Assembly (NCBI GenBank): GCA_030681895.1
Contig: JAUXRI010000266.1
Coordinates: 17,343 to 81,342 of the forward strand
Direction: 5' to 3'
Origin: Myxococcales bacterium
GTDB taxonomy: Bacteria; Myxococcota; Myxococcia; Myxococcales; Myxococcaceae
Length of the DNA: 64,000 bases
Under the pieces are notes generated by a model. The model was not told where the DNA came from. It did not search any database and saw only the letters and a list, made by a program, of their open reading frames with translations. Position numbers and translations under genes: made by a program. This document shows, in pieces, positions 49,839 through 59,329 of this stretch. The stretch's first letter is position 1. Every line of letters begins with the position of its first letter.

Positions 49839-52307
49839 CTACTTCGACTCGAGGATCACCATGCTGCGCGGCTTGAGCGTGTACGCGCCGGTGACGGGCG
49901 TCGTCGCGTCGAGCCAGATGTTGTTCGACTTGCGCACCGGCAAGCTCATCGTCGTCAGCGTCGTCTGCTCGTCCCAATACGCCTGAGTGTCGACGACGCG
50001 GGTCCACGTGCGGCCGCCGGGAAGCGTGAAGGGCACATCGAACGACTCGCCGTTGAAGAGGATGGCGAGCTCAGGGCCCTTCGTCTTGTCGTAGTAGTGG
50101 AGCATCAGCTGCTTCGAGTTCCAGTCCGGCGGCTCGGCGTTGCCCGGGTTCTTCCACGAGAACGGCGCAGCGGCGCCTTCACCGGAGAACTCGGTGGGCG
50201 CGAAGGCGTACGCGTGCTCCTTGCGGAAGCGGATGATGCTCTTCACGAAGTCGAACATGCGGTGCCGCTGGTCCTGAGCCTGGTAGGTGCCCCAGTCCAT
50301 CCAGTTGGCTTCGTTGTCGGCGAGCGTGGAGTACGCGTTGTTGTTGCCCAGCTGCGTGCGCAGCCACTCGTCGCCCATGTAGAGCAGCGGCGTGCCGTGG
50401 CTCACCATCATCGAGACGTAGAAGTTGCGCATGATCTGCCGCTTCATTCCTTCGTCTTGCCAGTCGCGGGAGTGGTTCGTGCTCTCGCCTGACACCTTCT
50501 CGCACCACGACGAGTTGGGCTCGGTGCAGCAGATCGGGTTGAGCGGGCCGCAGCCGTTCTGCTTGTTCGTGTACGAGACCAGGTCGTACATGGTGAAGCC
50601 GTCGTGCACCGTGACGAAGTTGAGCGTGTGGTACGGCTTGCGGTTGTTCCAGCGGAACCAGTCGGTCGAGCCGGTGAGGAAGAAGCCGCCGTCCTTCACC
50701 GTGTTCGCGGTCGAGTTCAGCGAAGTGCCCTCGTTCCAGAACTTGCGCCACCAGTCGCGGAAGCGCCCGTTCCACTCGCCCCAGCCCGTGCCGGCCTTGT
50801 TCGATGACGCCGGGAAGAGGCCGATACGCGTGCCGTAGCCGTTCGCGAGCTCGTTGTTGTTGGGCCCGTTGAAGCTCTTGGCGATGTCGTACCCACCGGC
50901 GGCCCACGGCTCCGAGACGATGCGGGTGTTGTACTTCTGCAGCACCGGATCATCGGCGATGTCCTGGAGCACCGTGTTCTTCGGGTCGTCCCAGACGTAG
51001 TACTCGTCGTCGCGCTCACCGAGCACTGGCGCGAGATCGAAGCGGAAGCCGTCGACGTGCATCTCGTCGACCCAGTAGCGAAGCGAGTCGACGATCAGCC
51101 GGCGGAACGGCTTGTGGTTGCACCGGGTCTGGTTGCCGACGCCCGAGTTGTTCCAGTAGCCCTTCCGGTTGTCTTTCGGAGTGCCGTAGTACGCCGCGTT
51201 GTCGAAGCCGCGCAGCGAGTAGAGGCCGACGACCTCTTGAGGATCGATGTTGGTGAGCGCGGCGTTGGTGACCCACGGGTCGGGGTTGAAGTCGAACTCG
51301 AGCTTCTGCCGCCAGAAGCCACCTTCGCCGGTGTGGTTGTAGACGACGTCGAGCATCACCTCGATGCCCTGCTGGTGGAGCTGATCGACCATCCACTTGA
51401 ACTCGTCGATGATCTCCGACTGGTCCTTCTTCCAGGAGTACGTGTTCTCAGGGATGAAGAACGAGATGTTGTTGTAGCCCCAGTACCCGCCGTCGCTGGG
51501 CTTCTCGAACGGCGGCATGATGTGGACGATCGTGATGCCGAGCTCTTTGAGGTACGCGGCCTTCTCGCCAAGCCCGCGGTAGGTGCCCGGGTGCTCGACG
51601 CCTGAAGCGGGGCTCGCGGTGAAGCCCTTCGGGTGCAGCTCGTAGATGATCGCGTCGTTCCACTTGTGGCCGGGCGCGTTCGGGTTCTGCCGCATCTCGC
51701 GCCAGGTCGTCTCGTTCTCGCTCCACGCGTAGAGGCTCTTCACCACCACCGACTTGCTGGCCGCGGCGTAGGTCGACTCGGTGCGCTTGGGGCCGGTCGC
51801 GACGCTGCCCTTGCCCCAGTCGTGATCGCGGTGAATCGCCTTGCCGTAGGGGTCGAACAGCAGCTTGTTCGGGTTCATCCGGTTACCCTCGGCGTCGACG
51901 TCGGTCTTGAAGCCCGAGATGCCTTTCGCCGTGCCGGGGACGAACTCGGGATCGTAGGTCCAGTTGGGGCCCCAGACGATGAAGCCGTAGTGCTGCCCGA
52001 CGCCGACGCCCTCGACGTAGAGGTTCCACACGTCGCCGAAGCGCTTCATCGGGAACTGCTTGGTGGGCGTGTTGGAGTTGGCCTTGTCGGCGTCGAAGAG
52101 CAGCAGCTCGATGCGCTCGGCGCGCTCGGAAAAGACGGCGAAGTTGACGCCCTTGTCGATGAGCGTCGGGCCCATGTGATCGAGGTTCTCGATCTTCTGC
52201 GCGTCGAGCGACGGCGCCTTGTCTTGCGTCTGGTAGAGGCGCGCGCTGGTGGTGGGCCCGCACGAGAGGACGAGCGAGGTGACGAAGAGAATCTGAATGA
52301 GGCGCAT
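49839..52307 (-). CDS. Isoamylase-type glycogen/starch debranching enzyme, predicted lipoprotein (GH13)
   Basis: The 822 residues from ATG 52307 start with MRLIQILFVTSLVLSC, a lipoprotein signal (lipobox VLSC). A CBM48-like N-domain (FAVFSERAERIELLLFD) precedes the GH13 barrel. Its conserved regions are DVVYNHTGEG, DGFRFDLAPVLG (nucleophile Asp), IVSEPWAAGGYD (acid/base Glu) and FVTVHDGFTMYD. It hydrolyses alpha-1,6 branches of glycogen or amylopectin. Intracellular GlgX enzymes lack such a signal, so this one works outside the cytoplasm and feeds the porin and importer nearby. It is divergent from the lipoprotein gene at 52.5 kb. Confidence 0.93.
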   Translation of the reverse strand: MRLIQILFVTSLVLSCGPTTSARLYQTQDKAPSLDAQKIENLDHMGPTLIDKGVNFAVFSERAERIELLLFDADKANSNTPTKQFPMKRFGDVWNLYVEGVGVGQHYGFIVWGPNWTYDPEFVPGTAKGISGFKTDVDAEGNRMNPNKLLFDPYGKAIHRDHDWGKGSVATGPKRTESTYAAASKSVVVKSLYAWSENETTWREMRQNPNAPGHKWNDAIIYELHPKGFTASPASGVEHPGTYRGLGEKAAYLKELGITIVHIMPPFEKPSDGGYWGYNNISFFIPENTYSWKKDQSEIIDEFKWMVDQLHQQGIEVMLDVVYNHTGEGGFWRQKLEFDFNPDPWVTNAALTNIDPQEVVGLYSLRGFDNAAYYGTPKDNRKGYWNNSGVGNQTRCNHKPFRRLIVDSLRYWVDEMHVDGFRFDLAPVLGERDDEYYVWDDPKNTVLQDIADDPVLQKYNTRIVSEPWAAGGYDIAKSFNGPNNNELANGYGTRIGLFPASSNKAGTGWGEWNGRFRDWWRKFWNEGTSLNSTANTVKDGGFFLTGSTDWFRWNNRKPYHTLNFVTVHDGFTMYDLVSYTNKQNGCGPLNPICCTEPNSSWCEKVSGESTNHSRDWQDEGMKRQIMRNFYVSMMVSHGTPLLYMGDEWLRTQLGNNNAYSTLADNEANWMDWGTYQAQDQRHRMFDFVKSIIRFRKEHAYAFAPTEFSGEGAAAPFSWKNPGNAEPPDWNSKQLMLHYYDKTKGPELAILFNGESFDVPFTLPGGRTWTRVVDTQAYWDEQTTLTTMSLPVRKSNNIWLDATTPVTGAYTLKPRSMVILESK

Positions 52308-52510
52308 CAAAGCTCGCGATGAAGAGAGATCGGCCACTCGTGCTGTACCAGATGCACGGTCTACGGGACCAGCGGTCGACCGGTTCGTGAGGCTTGACGT
52401 CTGGGTGTGTCACTCAGCGCGCCGCGAAGAATGGCCGGCAGGTCGTCGGAACGAACGCCTGGTTCCCCGGCGAGTGTTCGAGAAACCGGAGCAGGGCTAA
52501 GCAACCGATC

Positions 52511-53242
52511 ATGACTCTGCGGCTTCGGTTCGTCTGTCTGTCGTCGGTCCTCGCCGTCGCCTGCGGAGGCAGCCCGCTCTCGACCCAATCAGGGGCGGAG
52601 CTCTCCATCTTCATGAGCCGCACTTCGACGTTCGTGGCCTCGCTCACGGTCTCGCTCGCGGACCCGAGCGGCAGCTGCCCGACCCTTTCGGCCACCGCCG
52701 ACCTCAACGGCACGGCGGTGCCGCTCACCAAGCCCGGCGGCATGAAGGGCGGCAGCTTCTTCTTCATTCCCACCTCAACGTGCGTGGCGCCGGGCTTCAG
52801 CTTCACCTCTGGCGTCGACCCGGGCGAGATTCTGGCGGGCGTCCCGATGACGCTGACGATCAAAGACAGCTCTGCCACGGTGGTCGCCAAGAACGACGAT
52901 GCGCTCACCGTCGATGCGCGTGCCGTGCCTGCGGCCAGGCGAGTGGGCGGCGAGCCCCTCGTGTTCGAGCTCACCCGGCCGGTGCTGGGGCTCGAAACAT
53001 CGAGCCTCTCCTTCCGGCGCGACGGTCAGGTCGAACTCGTGAGCAGCAGCACGTACGACCAGCCGCGGGTGGTGGACGGCGGCACCGTCGTCTCCACGGT
53101 GCCGACCGCGGGGCCCGGCAGCTACACCTGGTTCCTCGCGACGCGGTTCCGGGTCGAGGGGAGCTCGTGCGTCGGCGTCGCCGTCTGCCAGCCGGTGTGG
53201 TTGGCGCTGAGCACCCAGGGCACGTTCACGATCGACCCCTGA
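52511..53242 (+). CDS. Lipoprotein of unknown function in the maltodextrin locus
   Basis: The 243-residue protein starts MTLRLRFVCLSSVLAVAC; the lipobox AVAC is clear. The mature part is beta-rich and Ser/Thr/Val-rich, with four Cys that could pair (CPTLS, CVAPG, CVGVAVCQ). No family is recognised. The position between isoamylase and malK suggests a glucan-binding or accessory role, but the sequence does not show it. Confidence 0.6.
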   Translation: MTLRLRFVCLSSVLAVACGGSPLSTQSGAELSIFMSRTSTFVASLTVSLADPSGSCPTLSATADLNGTAVPLTKPGGMKGGSFFFIPTSTCVAPGFSFTSGVDPGEILAGVPMTLTIKDSSATVVAKNDDALTVDARAVPAARRVGGEPLVFELTRPVLGLETSSLSFRRDGQVELVSSSTYDQPRVVDGGTVVSTVPTAGPGSYTWFLATRFRVEGSSCVGVAVCQPVWLALSTQGTFTIDP

Positions 53243-53464
53243 CGAGCGGACGACAAGCACCTCGCCGCCTCACTGCCGCGGTGCTCGACGCGGGCTGGGT
53301 GGCGATCGTGCAGGAAGGCGCGTCACTGCCGGCGAGCGTCGTCACTCGCGAAAACACCGCCGGGCTGCACCCTTCCTCACCACCATGCACACACACCTGA
53401 CGGCTCGCCTCGAACGCCTGCCCTGAAGCGGCGTGTCATGAAGGAAGGCGCAGAAAGAACCACC

Positions 53465-53477
53465 GGCCGTCACGGCC
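53465..53477. promoter_or_regulatory. Candidate operator upstream of the maltodextrin importer
   Basis: GGCCGT-C-ACGGCC is a perfect palindrome with 6-bp arms about one base, 18 bases upstream of the malK start. LacI-type sugar repressors bind short palindromes of this sort. No repressor gene is visible nearby, and the GC-rich arms could arise by chance. Confidence 0.3.
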
Positions 53478-53495
53478 TCAAGTACCGTCCGCGCC

Positions 53496-54557
53496 GTGTC
53501 TGGGCTGCGCCTCGTCGGCATTCGAAAAAGCTATGGAGATAACCCCGTCGTGAAGGGGGTCGATCTCGAGGTCGCGTCAGGCGAGTTCCTGGTGATGGTG
53601 GGCCCGTCGGGCTGCGGCAAGACGACGTTGCTGCGCGTGATCGCCGGGCTGGAGCAGGTCGACTCGGGCCAGGTGCTCGTCGACGGTAAAGACATGACCA
53701 GCGTGCCGCCTCGCGATCGCGACGTCGGCATGGTGTTCCAGAGCTACGCGCTCTACCCGCACATGACGGTGCGCGAGAACCTGGCGTTCGGGCTCGAGCT
53801 GAGAAAGCTCCCACGCGCCGACATCGAAGCTCGCGTCGCCGAGGCCGCGCGCATGCTCGAGCTCGCGCCGTTGTTGGAACGCAAGCCCAAGGCGCTCTCG
53901 GGTGGCCAGCGTCAACGCGTCGCCATGGGCCGCGTCATCGTTCGCCGCCCGCAGCTGTTCCTCTTCGACGAGCCGCTCTCGAACCTCGACACGGCGCTGC
54001 GCGTGCAGATGCGCGGAGAGCTCGCCCGCCTGCACCGGCAGCTCGGCGTGACGATGATCTACGTCACGCACGATCAAGTCGAAGCGATGACGCTCGCGAC
54101 GCGCGTGGCGGTGTTCAACAAGGGCATCCTTCAGCAACTGGGCGCGCCGCTCGAGCTGTACCACCGGCCTGCGAACACCTTTGTCGCCACGTTCCTTGGG
54201 TCTCCATCGATGAACCTGTTCGACGCGCGCCGTGACGGAGCGACCTTCGTCGGCACCGGCTTCTCGCTCTCTGCAACGGGTGACGCGACCGGTGACGTGA
54301 AGCTCGGTCTGCGCCCGCAGGATCTGCTGGTCTCGGCCGACGGGCCGTTCTCGGGTGAAGTGGAAGCGGTCGAACGCCTCGGCTTCGATGGCTACGCGTT
54401 CGTGAAGACGGCGGCAGGTCCGCTGACGGCGCGCTTCGACGGCACTCTCCCGGTCGACGTGGGACAGAACGTGAAAGTGAAGCCCTCGGGAGACGTGCTG
54501 CACGTGTTCTCTCCCGATGGCGCGAAGGCCCATCACCACCCTGAGGCGCGTCGGTGA
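53496..54557 (+). CDS. malK: ABC transporter ATP-binding protein, maltodextrin type (MalK/UgpC)
   Basis: The 353-residue ATPase starts at GTG 53496. It has Walker A GPSGCGKTT, signature LSGGQRQRVAMG, Walker B LFLFDEP and switch His in VTHDQ. The C-terminal ~120 residues form the regulatory OB-like (MOI/TOBE) domain seen in sugar importers, with PANTFVATFLGSPSMN at its beginning. It energises import of oligosaccharides through the MalF-type and MalG partners encoded next. It overlaps the following gene by GTGA (54554-54557). Confidence 0.93.
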   Translation: MSGLRLVGIRKSYGDNPVVKGVDLEVASGEFLVMVGPSGCGKTTLLRVIAGLEQVDSGQVLVDGKDMTSVPPRDRDVGMVFQSYALYPHMTVRENLAFGLELRKLPRADIEARVAEAARMLELAPLLERKPKALSGGQRQRVAMGRVIVRRPQLFLFDEPLSNLDTALRVQMRGELARLHRQLGVTMIYVTHDQVEAMTLATRVAVFNKGILQQLGAPLELYHRPANTFVATFLGSPSMNLFDARRDGATFVGTGFSLSATGDATGDVKLGLRPQDLLVSADGPFSGEVEAVERLGFDGYAFVKTAAGPLTARFDGTLPVDVGQNVKVKPSGDVLHVFSPDGAKAHHHPEARR

Positions 54558-56713
54558 AGCAGTGGGCGTGGCTGACGATGTTGCTGAGCGTCTCTGCGCT
54601 CGCCGAGAAACCGCTCAAGCTCTGGCACGCGTACCGGGGTGGTGAAGAGCAGGCCATCGAAGCGGCGGTGAAGAAGTTCACGGCCGAGACCGGCGTGCAG
54701 GTCGAGCTGCTCTCGGTGCCGTACGACGCGTTCTCATCGAAGCTGACCAGCGCGATTCCCCACGACGCGGGCCCCGACGTCTTCATCTTCGCGCACGAGC
54801 GGCTGCGGCAGTTCCATCGGCTCAAGGTGGTGGCGCCCACGACGACACGCGTCGATCGAACGAAGTACTTCCCCAGCACCGTCGACGCCCTGGAGGTCGA
54901 TGGCGAACTCTACGGCTACCCGCTCTCGCTCAAGACCCTCGCGCTGTTCGTGAACACGAGCCTGGTGACGAACGCTCCGACGACGACCGATGAGCTGCTG
55001 GCCGAATTGGCGAGAACGACGGACGCGTCGCAGCACCGCTTCGGCCTCGCCTACGCCGCGGGAGACTTCTACCTGCACGCGCCCTTCGTCTTCGGCTTTG
55101 GCGCGAAGCTGTTCGACGAGTCGGGCCGCGCGACGTTGAACACGCCGGGCATGGCGAAGTCGTTCGCCTTCGTGAAGTCGCTGCAGGACCGGGGCTTCAT
55201 GCCGAAGGAGGTCTCGGGCGCGCTGGTGAAGTCGTTGTTCAACGAGGGCCGCGCCGCGATGGTGATCTCAGGGCCCTGGTTCACGGGAGAGATCGAGAAG
55301 TCGGTGGCCTACCGCATCGTGCCGTTGCCGGTGGTGAGTGAGACGGGCCTGCCGCTGACGCCGTGGCTTGGAGTCGAAGCCGCGCTGGTCTCGTCACGCA
55401 CCGAACAGCCGGAGCAGGCCCACGCGCTCGCGAAGTATCTGTCGGTGGGTGAAGCGACGGTGCTGCGGGTCAACCCGGGCGGGCAGATTCCCGCCGAGAT
55501 CGCCGCGTACGAGCGCCCCGAGGTGCAGCAGGACCCGATCATCTCGGCGTTCCGTGACGTCGCCACGCGCGCCGCGCCGACGCCGAACACGCTCGAGATG
55601 GCCCGCGTGTGGGAGCCGATGAAGTTGGCCCTGCGAGGCGTGCTGCAGGGAGAGGTCGCGCCCGATCAAGCCGGAGCCCTCGCCGAGCGCCGCTTCCGTG
55701 CGCTCAACCGCGAACGTCCCGCCGATGCGAACCCGCTGCCCTTCATCATCGTCGCCCTCCTCGCCGTTGGCGGCCTCGCGGTGTGGCAGTGGCGGAAACG
55801 CGGCCCCGCGCAGGCGTTCGCGAAGCGGTACCCGGAAGCCTCACGTGGCCTCGCCTACGTCGCTCCGGCCGCCATCGGCATCGGCGTGCTCGTCGTCATT
55901 CCCTTCGCGGTCGGCATCTCACTCGCGTTCTTCCATCACGACGCTGGTGACTACTCGTTCGTCGGGCTGGCCAACTTCGTCGATATCCTCACGTCGAAGG
56001 GCTACCGCATCACCGAGCCGCTCTCGTTCTGGTTCACCCTGGCCGTCACCGTCGCGTGGACGTTCATCAACGTCGTCCTGCACGTGAGCATCGGGTTGTT
56101 CCTGGCGATCCTGCTGAAGGACCCGCTGCTCAAGCTCCGCGGCTTCTATCGCGTGGTGCTGATCATTCCGTGGGCGGTGCCGAACTACATCACCGCGCTG
56201 ATGTGGAAGGGAATGTTCCACCAGCAGTTCGGAGCCATCAACGGCCTGCTCGCGGCGTTCGGCATCGAGCCGGTGAGCTGGTTCACGCACTTCTCGACCT
56301 CGTTCGCGGCGAACGTCATCACCAACACGTGGCTCGGCTTTCCTTTCATGATGGTCGTGTCGCTCGGCGCGCTGCAGTCGATCCCGCAGGATCTCTACGA
56401 AGCGGCTGAGGTCGATGGCGCGTCGAAGTGGGTGCAGTTCCGCCGCATCACGTTGCCGCTGCTCAAGCCCGCGCTGTTGCCGTCGGTGATCCTCGGCTCG
56501 GTGTGGACCTTCAACATGTTCAACATCATCTACCTGGTCTCGGGTGGTGAACCAGGCGGAGCGACGGACATTCTGGTGAGCGAGGCGTACCGCTGGGCGT
56601 TCCAGCGCAACGAGCAGTACGGCTTCGCGGCCGCGTACTCGGTGCTCATCTTCTTCGTGCTGCTCGCGTGGACTCGCGTGACGCGTCGACTCTCTGGCCC
56701 GGAGGCTGCGTGA
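54554..56713 (+). CDS. Fused sugar-binding protein and permease (MalE-MalF type)
   Basis: The single 719-residue frame joins two normally separate components. Residues 1-18 are a signal peptide, and about 20-385 a type 1 sugar-binding protein (KPLKLWHAYRGGEEQAIEAAV; GELYGYPLSLKTLALFVNTS). A membrane segment follows at about 395-412, then a basic stretch (WQWRKRGPAQAFAKR), then a MalF-type permease with six or so segments and the EAA loop EAAEVDGASKW (from Glu616), which docks to MalK. The extra segment brings the chain inside, so the permease has its normal topology. The binding protein is thus tethered at the periplasmic face. The start overlaps malK, and the stop overlaps malG, by GTGA each. 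Confidence 0.93.
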   Translation: MKQWAWLTMLLSVSALAEKPLKLWHAYRGGEEQAIEAAVKKFTAETGVQVELLSVPYDAFSSKLTSAIPHDAGPDVFIFAHERLRQFHRLKVVAPTTTRVDRTKYFPSTVDALEVDGELYGYPLSLKTLALFVNTSLVTNAPTTTDELLAELARTTDASQHRFGLAYAAGDFYLHAPFVFGFGAKLFDESGRATLNTPGMAKSFAFVKSLQDRGFMPKEVSGALVKSLFNEGRAAMVISGPWFTGEIEKSVAYRIVPLPVVSETGLPLTPWLGVEAALVSSRTEQPEQAHALAKYLSVGEATVLRVNPGGQIPAEIAAYERPEVQQDPIISAFRDVATRAAPTPNTLEMARVWEPMKLALRGVLQGEVAPDQAGALAERRFRALNRERPADANPLPFIIVALLAVGGLAVWQWRKRGPAQAFAKRYPEASRGLAYVAPAAIGIGVLVVIPFAVGISLAFFHHDAGDYSFVGLANFVDILTSKGYRITEPLSFWFTLAVTVAWTFINVVLHVSIGLFLAILLKDPLLKLRGFYRVVLIIPWAVPNYITALMWKGMFHQQFGAINGLLAAFGIEPVSWFTHFSTSFAANVITNTWLGFPFMMVVSLGALQSIPQDLYEAAEVDGASKWVQFRRITLPLLKPALLPSVILGSVWTFNMFNIIYLVSGGEPGGATDILVSEAYRWAFQRNEQYGFAAAYSVLIFFVLLAWTRVTRRLSGPEAA

Positions 56714-57555
56714 AGCGCTCGGGCCTCACCATCGCCCTCATTCACATGGGCCTGGTGCTCGCGTGCGCGGCGTCGCTGTACCCGGTGCTGTGGGTGGTGA
56801 AGATGGCGCTCTCACCGGCGCAGTCGTTGTCGCTGTCGATCAACCCGTTCCCCGAGACGGTGACGTTCGATCACTTCCGCGATGTGATCTTCTCGTACGA
56901 CTCGCAGGGCCGTTGGCTGTTCGGCCGGCAGTTGCTCGCGTCGATCGTCGTCTCCGGAGCCACCACGCTCGTCGGCCTCTCGCTCGCCGTGACGGCTGCG
57001 TACGCGCTCTCCCGCTTCCGCTTCCCTGGCAAAGACGCCGGCATGCAGACGCTGTTGGTGACGCAGATGTTCCCCGCGACGCTGATGCTGGTGCCGCTGT
57101 ACCGGCTGCTCCAGACGCTCGGCCTGCTCGACTCATGGGGCGGCCTGGTGCTCGTGTACTCGACGTCGTCGCTCCCCTTCTGCGTGTGGATGCTCAAGGG
57201 CTACTTCGACACGATTCCCCGCGAGCTCGAAGAGGCGGCCGTGATGGACGGCGCGAGCCCGTGGCAGGTCTTCACGCGCGTCGTGCTGCCGCTCGCCCGC
57301 CCTGCCCTCGCAGTGACCGCGCTCTTCAGCTTCATGACCGCGTGGAACGAGTTCATCCTCGCTGCGACGCTCATCAACGACGCCGCGCGGTTCACCCTGC
57401 CTGTGGCGCTGCAGCAGTACGTCGGCGAGTGGAAGACCGAGTGGGGCCATTTCGCGGCTGGCGCGCTGATCGTCTCAGCACCCGTGATGGCCCTGTTCTT
57501 CGCCCTGCAGAAGTTCCTCGTCGGCGGACTCACCGCCGGCGCCGTGAAGGGCTGA
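56710..57555 (+). CDS. malG: MalG-type ABC sugar permease
   Basis: The 281-residue integral membrane protein starts at GTG 56710 (GTGA overlap). It has six hydrophobic segments, beginning GLTIALIHMGLVLACAASLY. Its EAA loop, LEEAAVMDGASPWQVFTRVVLPLARPAL, contacts the ATPase. The C-terminus (ALQKFLVGGLTAGAVKG) is the usual MalG tail reaching into the ATPase or translocation pathway. It completes the importer with MalK and the fused MalE-MalF. The locus contains no separate binding-protein gene. Confidence 0.93.
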   Translation: MKRSGLTIALIHMGLVLACAASLYPVLWVVKMALSPAQSLSLSINPFPETVTFDHFRDVIFSYDSQGRWLFGRQLLASIVVSGATTLVGLSLAVTAAYALSRFRFPGKDAGMQTLLVTQMFPATLMLVPLYRLLQTLGLLDSWGGLVLVYSTSSLPFCVWMLKGYFDTIPRELEEAAVMDGASPWQVFTRVVLPLARPALAVTALFSFMTAWNEFILAATLINDAARFTLPVALQQYVGEWKTEWGHFAAGALIVSAPVMALFFALQKFLVGGLTAGAVKG

Positions 57556-57605
57556 CGCCGAATTCTCCATGCACGGTTTCGGCGGCTGCGGCATCTTCCC
57601 TCGCC

Positions 57606-58361
57606 ATGAGCCGACTCCTGCTGCCGTGTCTGTTTCTCGTTGGTTGCGCCACCGCAAAGTCCGCCGAGTACGAAGACGTGCGGGCCCTCGACAAGCAGCA
57701 GAACTACGCCGAGATGCTGGGTCGGCTCAAAGCCGTCGCTCCCGCGCAGCGTGACGAAGAATGGGAAGGCTACGTCGAGCGCGCGAACATCAACGCGCTG
57801 ACCACGGCGGAGATCAAAGACAGCCGCGCGGCCGAGTCGGTGCTCACGATGATCGACGAGCAGCTCGTCTCGTTCCCGTCGCTCAAGAAGTCAGCAGCGT
57901 GGTTCGAGAAGCGCGCCGAGGTCGGCGTCACCGCCTTCAAGTGGACGTATTCGAACTACCGCCACTCGACGAGCGACGAGGAGTGGGTGCCGAAGGTGAA
58001 GGCGTTCGTCGAGAAGGACACGATGACCAAGGGCATCGCGCAGCGGTTCGCGAAAGACGTCGTCGCGGCGCGGCTCGTCGCCTCGAGCGCGTGGCCCCTC
58101 TACGAGATCGCCTTCCAGCGTGACGGCGACTCGGTGTGCACCGACCCGAAGCTGGTCGACGTGGTGATCGACGTCATCGACTACCAGAGCTGGCTCGACG
58201 TGATGACGCCGCTGGTGACGAAGCGGTGCGCCGCGCAGCTCAAGACTCCGGTCGCCGAGAAGCTGAAGAAGAACGACAGCACCTCGTTCCGCAAGGGCGC
58301 GTGCAAGGTGCTGGCTGGCCAGGCCGACGTGAGCGAGGCGCTGAAGATCTGCGAAGGGTGA
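57606..58361 (+). CDS. Lipoprotein, unknown function
   Basis: The 251-residue protein has a short signal peptide with lipobox LVGC (MSRLLLPCLFLVGCATAKSA). The mature part is mainly helical, with charged repeats that could form TPR-like helices (DKQQNYAEMLGRLKAVAPAQ), and has three or four Cys toward the C-terminus. No family is recognised. It follows malG by 50 bases and may be read from the same promoter. Confidence 0.65.
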   Translation: MSRLLLPCLFLVGCATAKSAEYEDVRALDKQQNYAEMLGRLKAVAPAQRDEEWEGYVERANINALTTAEIKDSRAAESVLTMIDEQLVSFPSLKKSAAWFEKRAEVGVTAFKWTYSNYRHSTSDEEWVPKVKAFVEKDTMTKGIAQRFAKDVVAARLVASSAWPLYEIAFQRDGDSVCTDPKLVDVVIDVIDYQSWLDVMTPLVTKRCAAQLKTPVAEKLKKNDSTSFRKGACKVLAGQADVSEALKICEG

Positions 58362-58387
58362 CCGACGTGGCCGTGCGATGCTGACTC

Positions 58388-58987
58388 ATGATCCACAGAC
58401 TGTCGCAGACCCTCATCGTGTTGTTCGCAGCGAGCTCATTGGCAGCCACGCCGCGTGAGTTCGTCGCAGATCGGGTCGGCGATCAGCTCGCGAAGCTGAA
58501 GAAGGCGGAAAAGCACATCGACGACCTCCCTGGCATCCTCAAGGACGCCAACGAGTCCATCGCCGATGGGCGCAGCAGCGTGAAGGAAGCCCTCACGAAG
58601 CTGGCCGATTCGCAGAAGAGCCTCGACGAGGCGATCAAGAACACCAACACCGCTCTCGAGGCGTGCAGCGCGATGGGAGAGACCCTCGCGACGCTGCCGG
58701 CGCAGGTGACGATCAAGGCCGACCTCTCGCGCAAGAACACGGAGCAGTGCGATCGAATCAAGGGCATCAAGGCCGACCTCCTGAAGACCTCGGCTTCGAA
58801 CGCCGACACCCGCACTCAGCTGATCGGGCTCGACGCGAAGCTGGTCGCCGCCAGAGAGAAGCTCGCCAGGGCGAAGGAGCTGCCCTCGACCGACAGGCTC
58901 AATGACGTCATCACCGGGTTGGAAGTGGTGCTGAAGGTCAACAAGGCCGCCATGCCCGACTTCCCGAACATCAAAGAGCTGAAGTGA
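58388..58987 (+). CDS. Secreted coiled-coil protein, unknown function
   Basis: The 199-residue protein has a signal peptide (MIHRLSQTLIVLFAASSLAA) and is otherwise almost entirely heptad-patterned and helical. Two Cys (ACSAMG, EQCDRIKG) may bridge helices. It lies 26 bases after a lipoprotein gene. A periplasmic structural or chaperone-like role is possible, but nothing in the sequence shows one. Confidence 0.6.
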   Translation: MIHRLSQTLIVLFAASSLAATPREFVADRVGDQLAKLKKAEKHIDDLPGILKDANESIADGRSSVKEALTKLADSQKSLDEAIKNTNTALEACSAMGETLATLPAQVTIKADLSRKNTEQCDRIKGIKADLLKTSASNADTRTQLIGLDAKLVAAREKLARAKELPSTDRLNDVITGLEVVLKVNKAAMPDFPNIKELK

Positions 58988-59329
58988 ACGCTCAACGGCG
59001 CCCACCGGGGCGCTCGAGTGACAAGGCCACCATGTCCACGAGGGACGCCTCTCTCACTGGCAGTGATGCCAGCAGCGGGAGCGCTCCGTCGGTCTGCGAG
59101 AGACCTCTGAAGCGTCGCGTACCCGGTCGCCCGGGGATAGCTACCTTAGGGCCGTGATAGTTACGGTGTGCGTGTTGGGCCGAGTCGGCCGAGCACCCCG
59201 GCGCGCGCCATGAGCGTGCGGTGCGGCGGGGGTGGGGACTCAGACAAACATGACGCTCTCGACGAGCCGCGCGAGACGGCCTGACGAGTTTGTGGCGCGG
59301 CGGCTTCGACAGCGACACGATCGGAGTCG
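58988..59329. other. Intergenic stretch, 342 bases
   Basis: No convincing gene lies here on either strand. A hairpin GCGCCC-ACC-GGGGCGC-like at about 58998-59013 follows the preceding stop by about ten bases. It might terminate transcription, but no T-run follows it. The middle part is slightly AT-richer (around 59145-59170) and may hold the promoter of the next gene. Confidence 0.5.
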
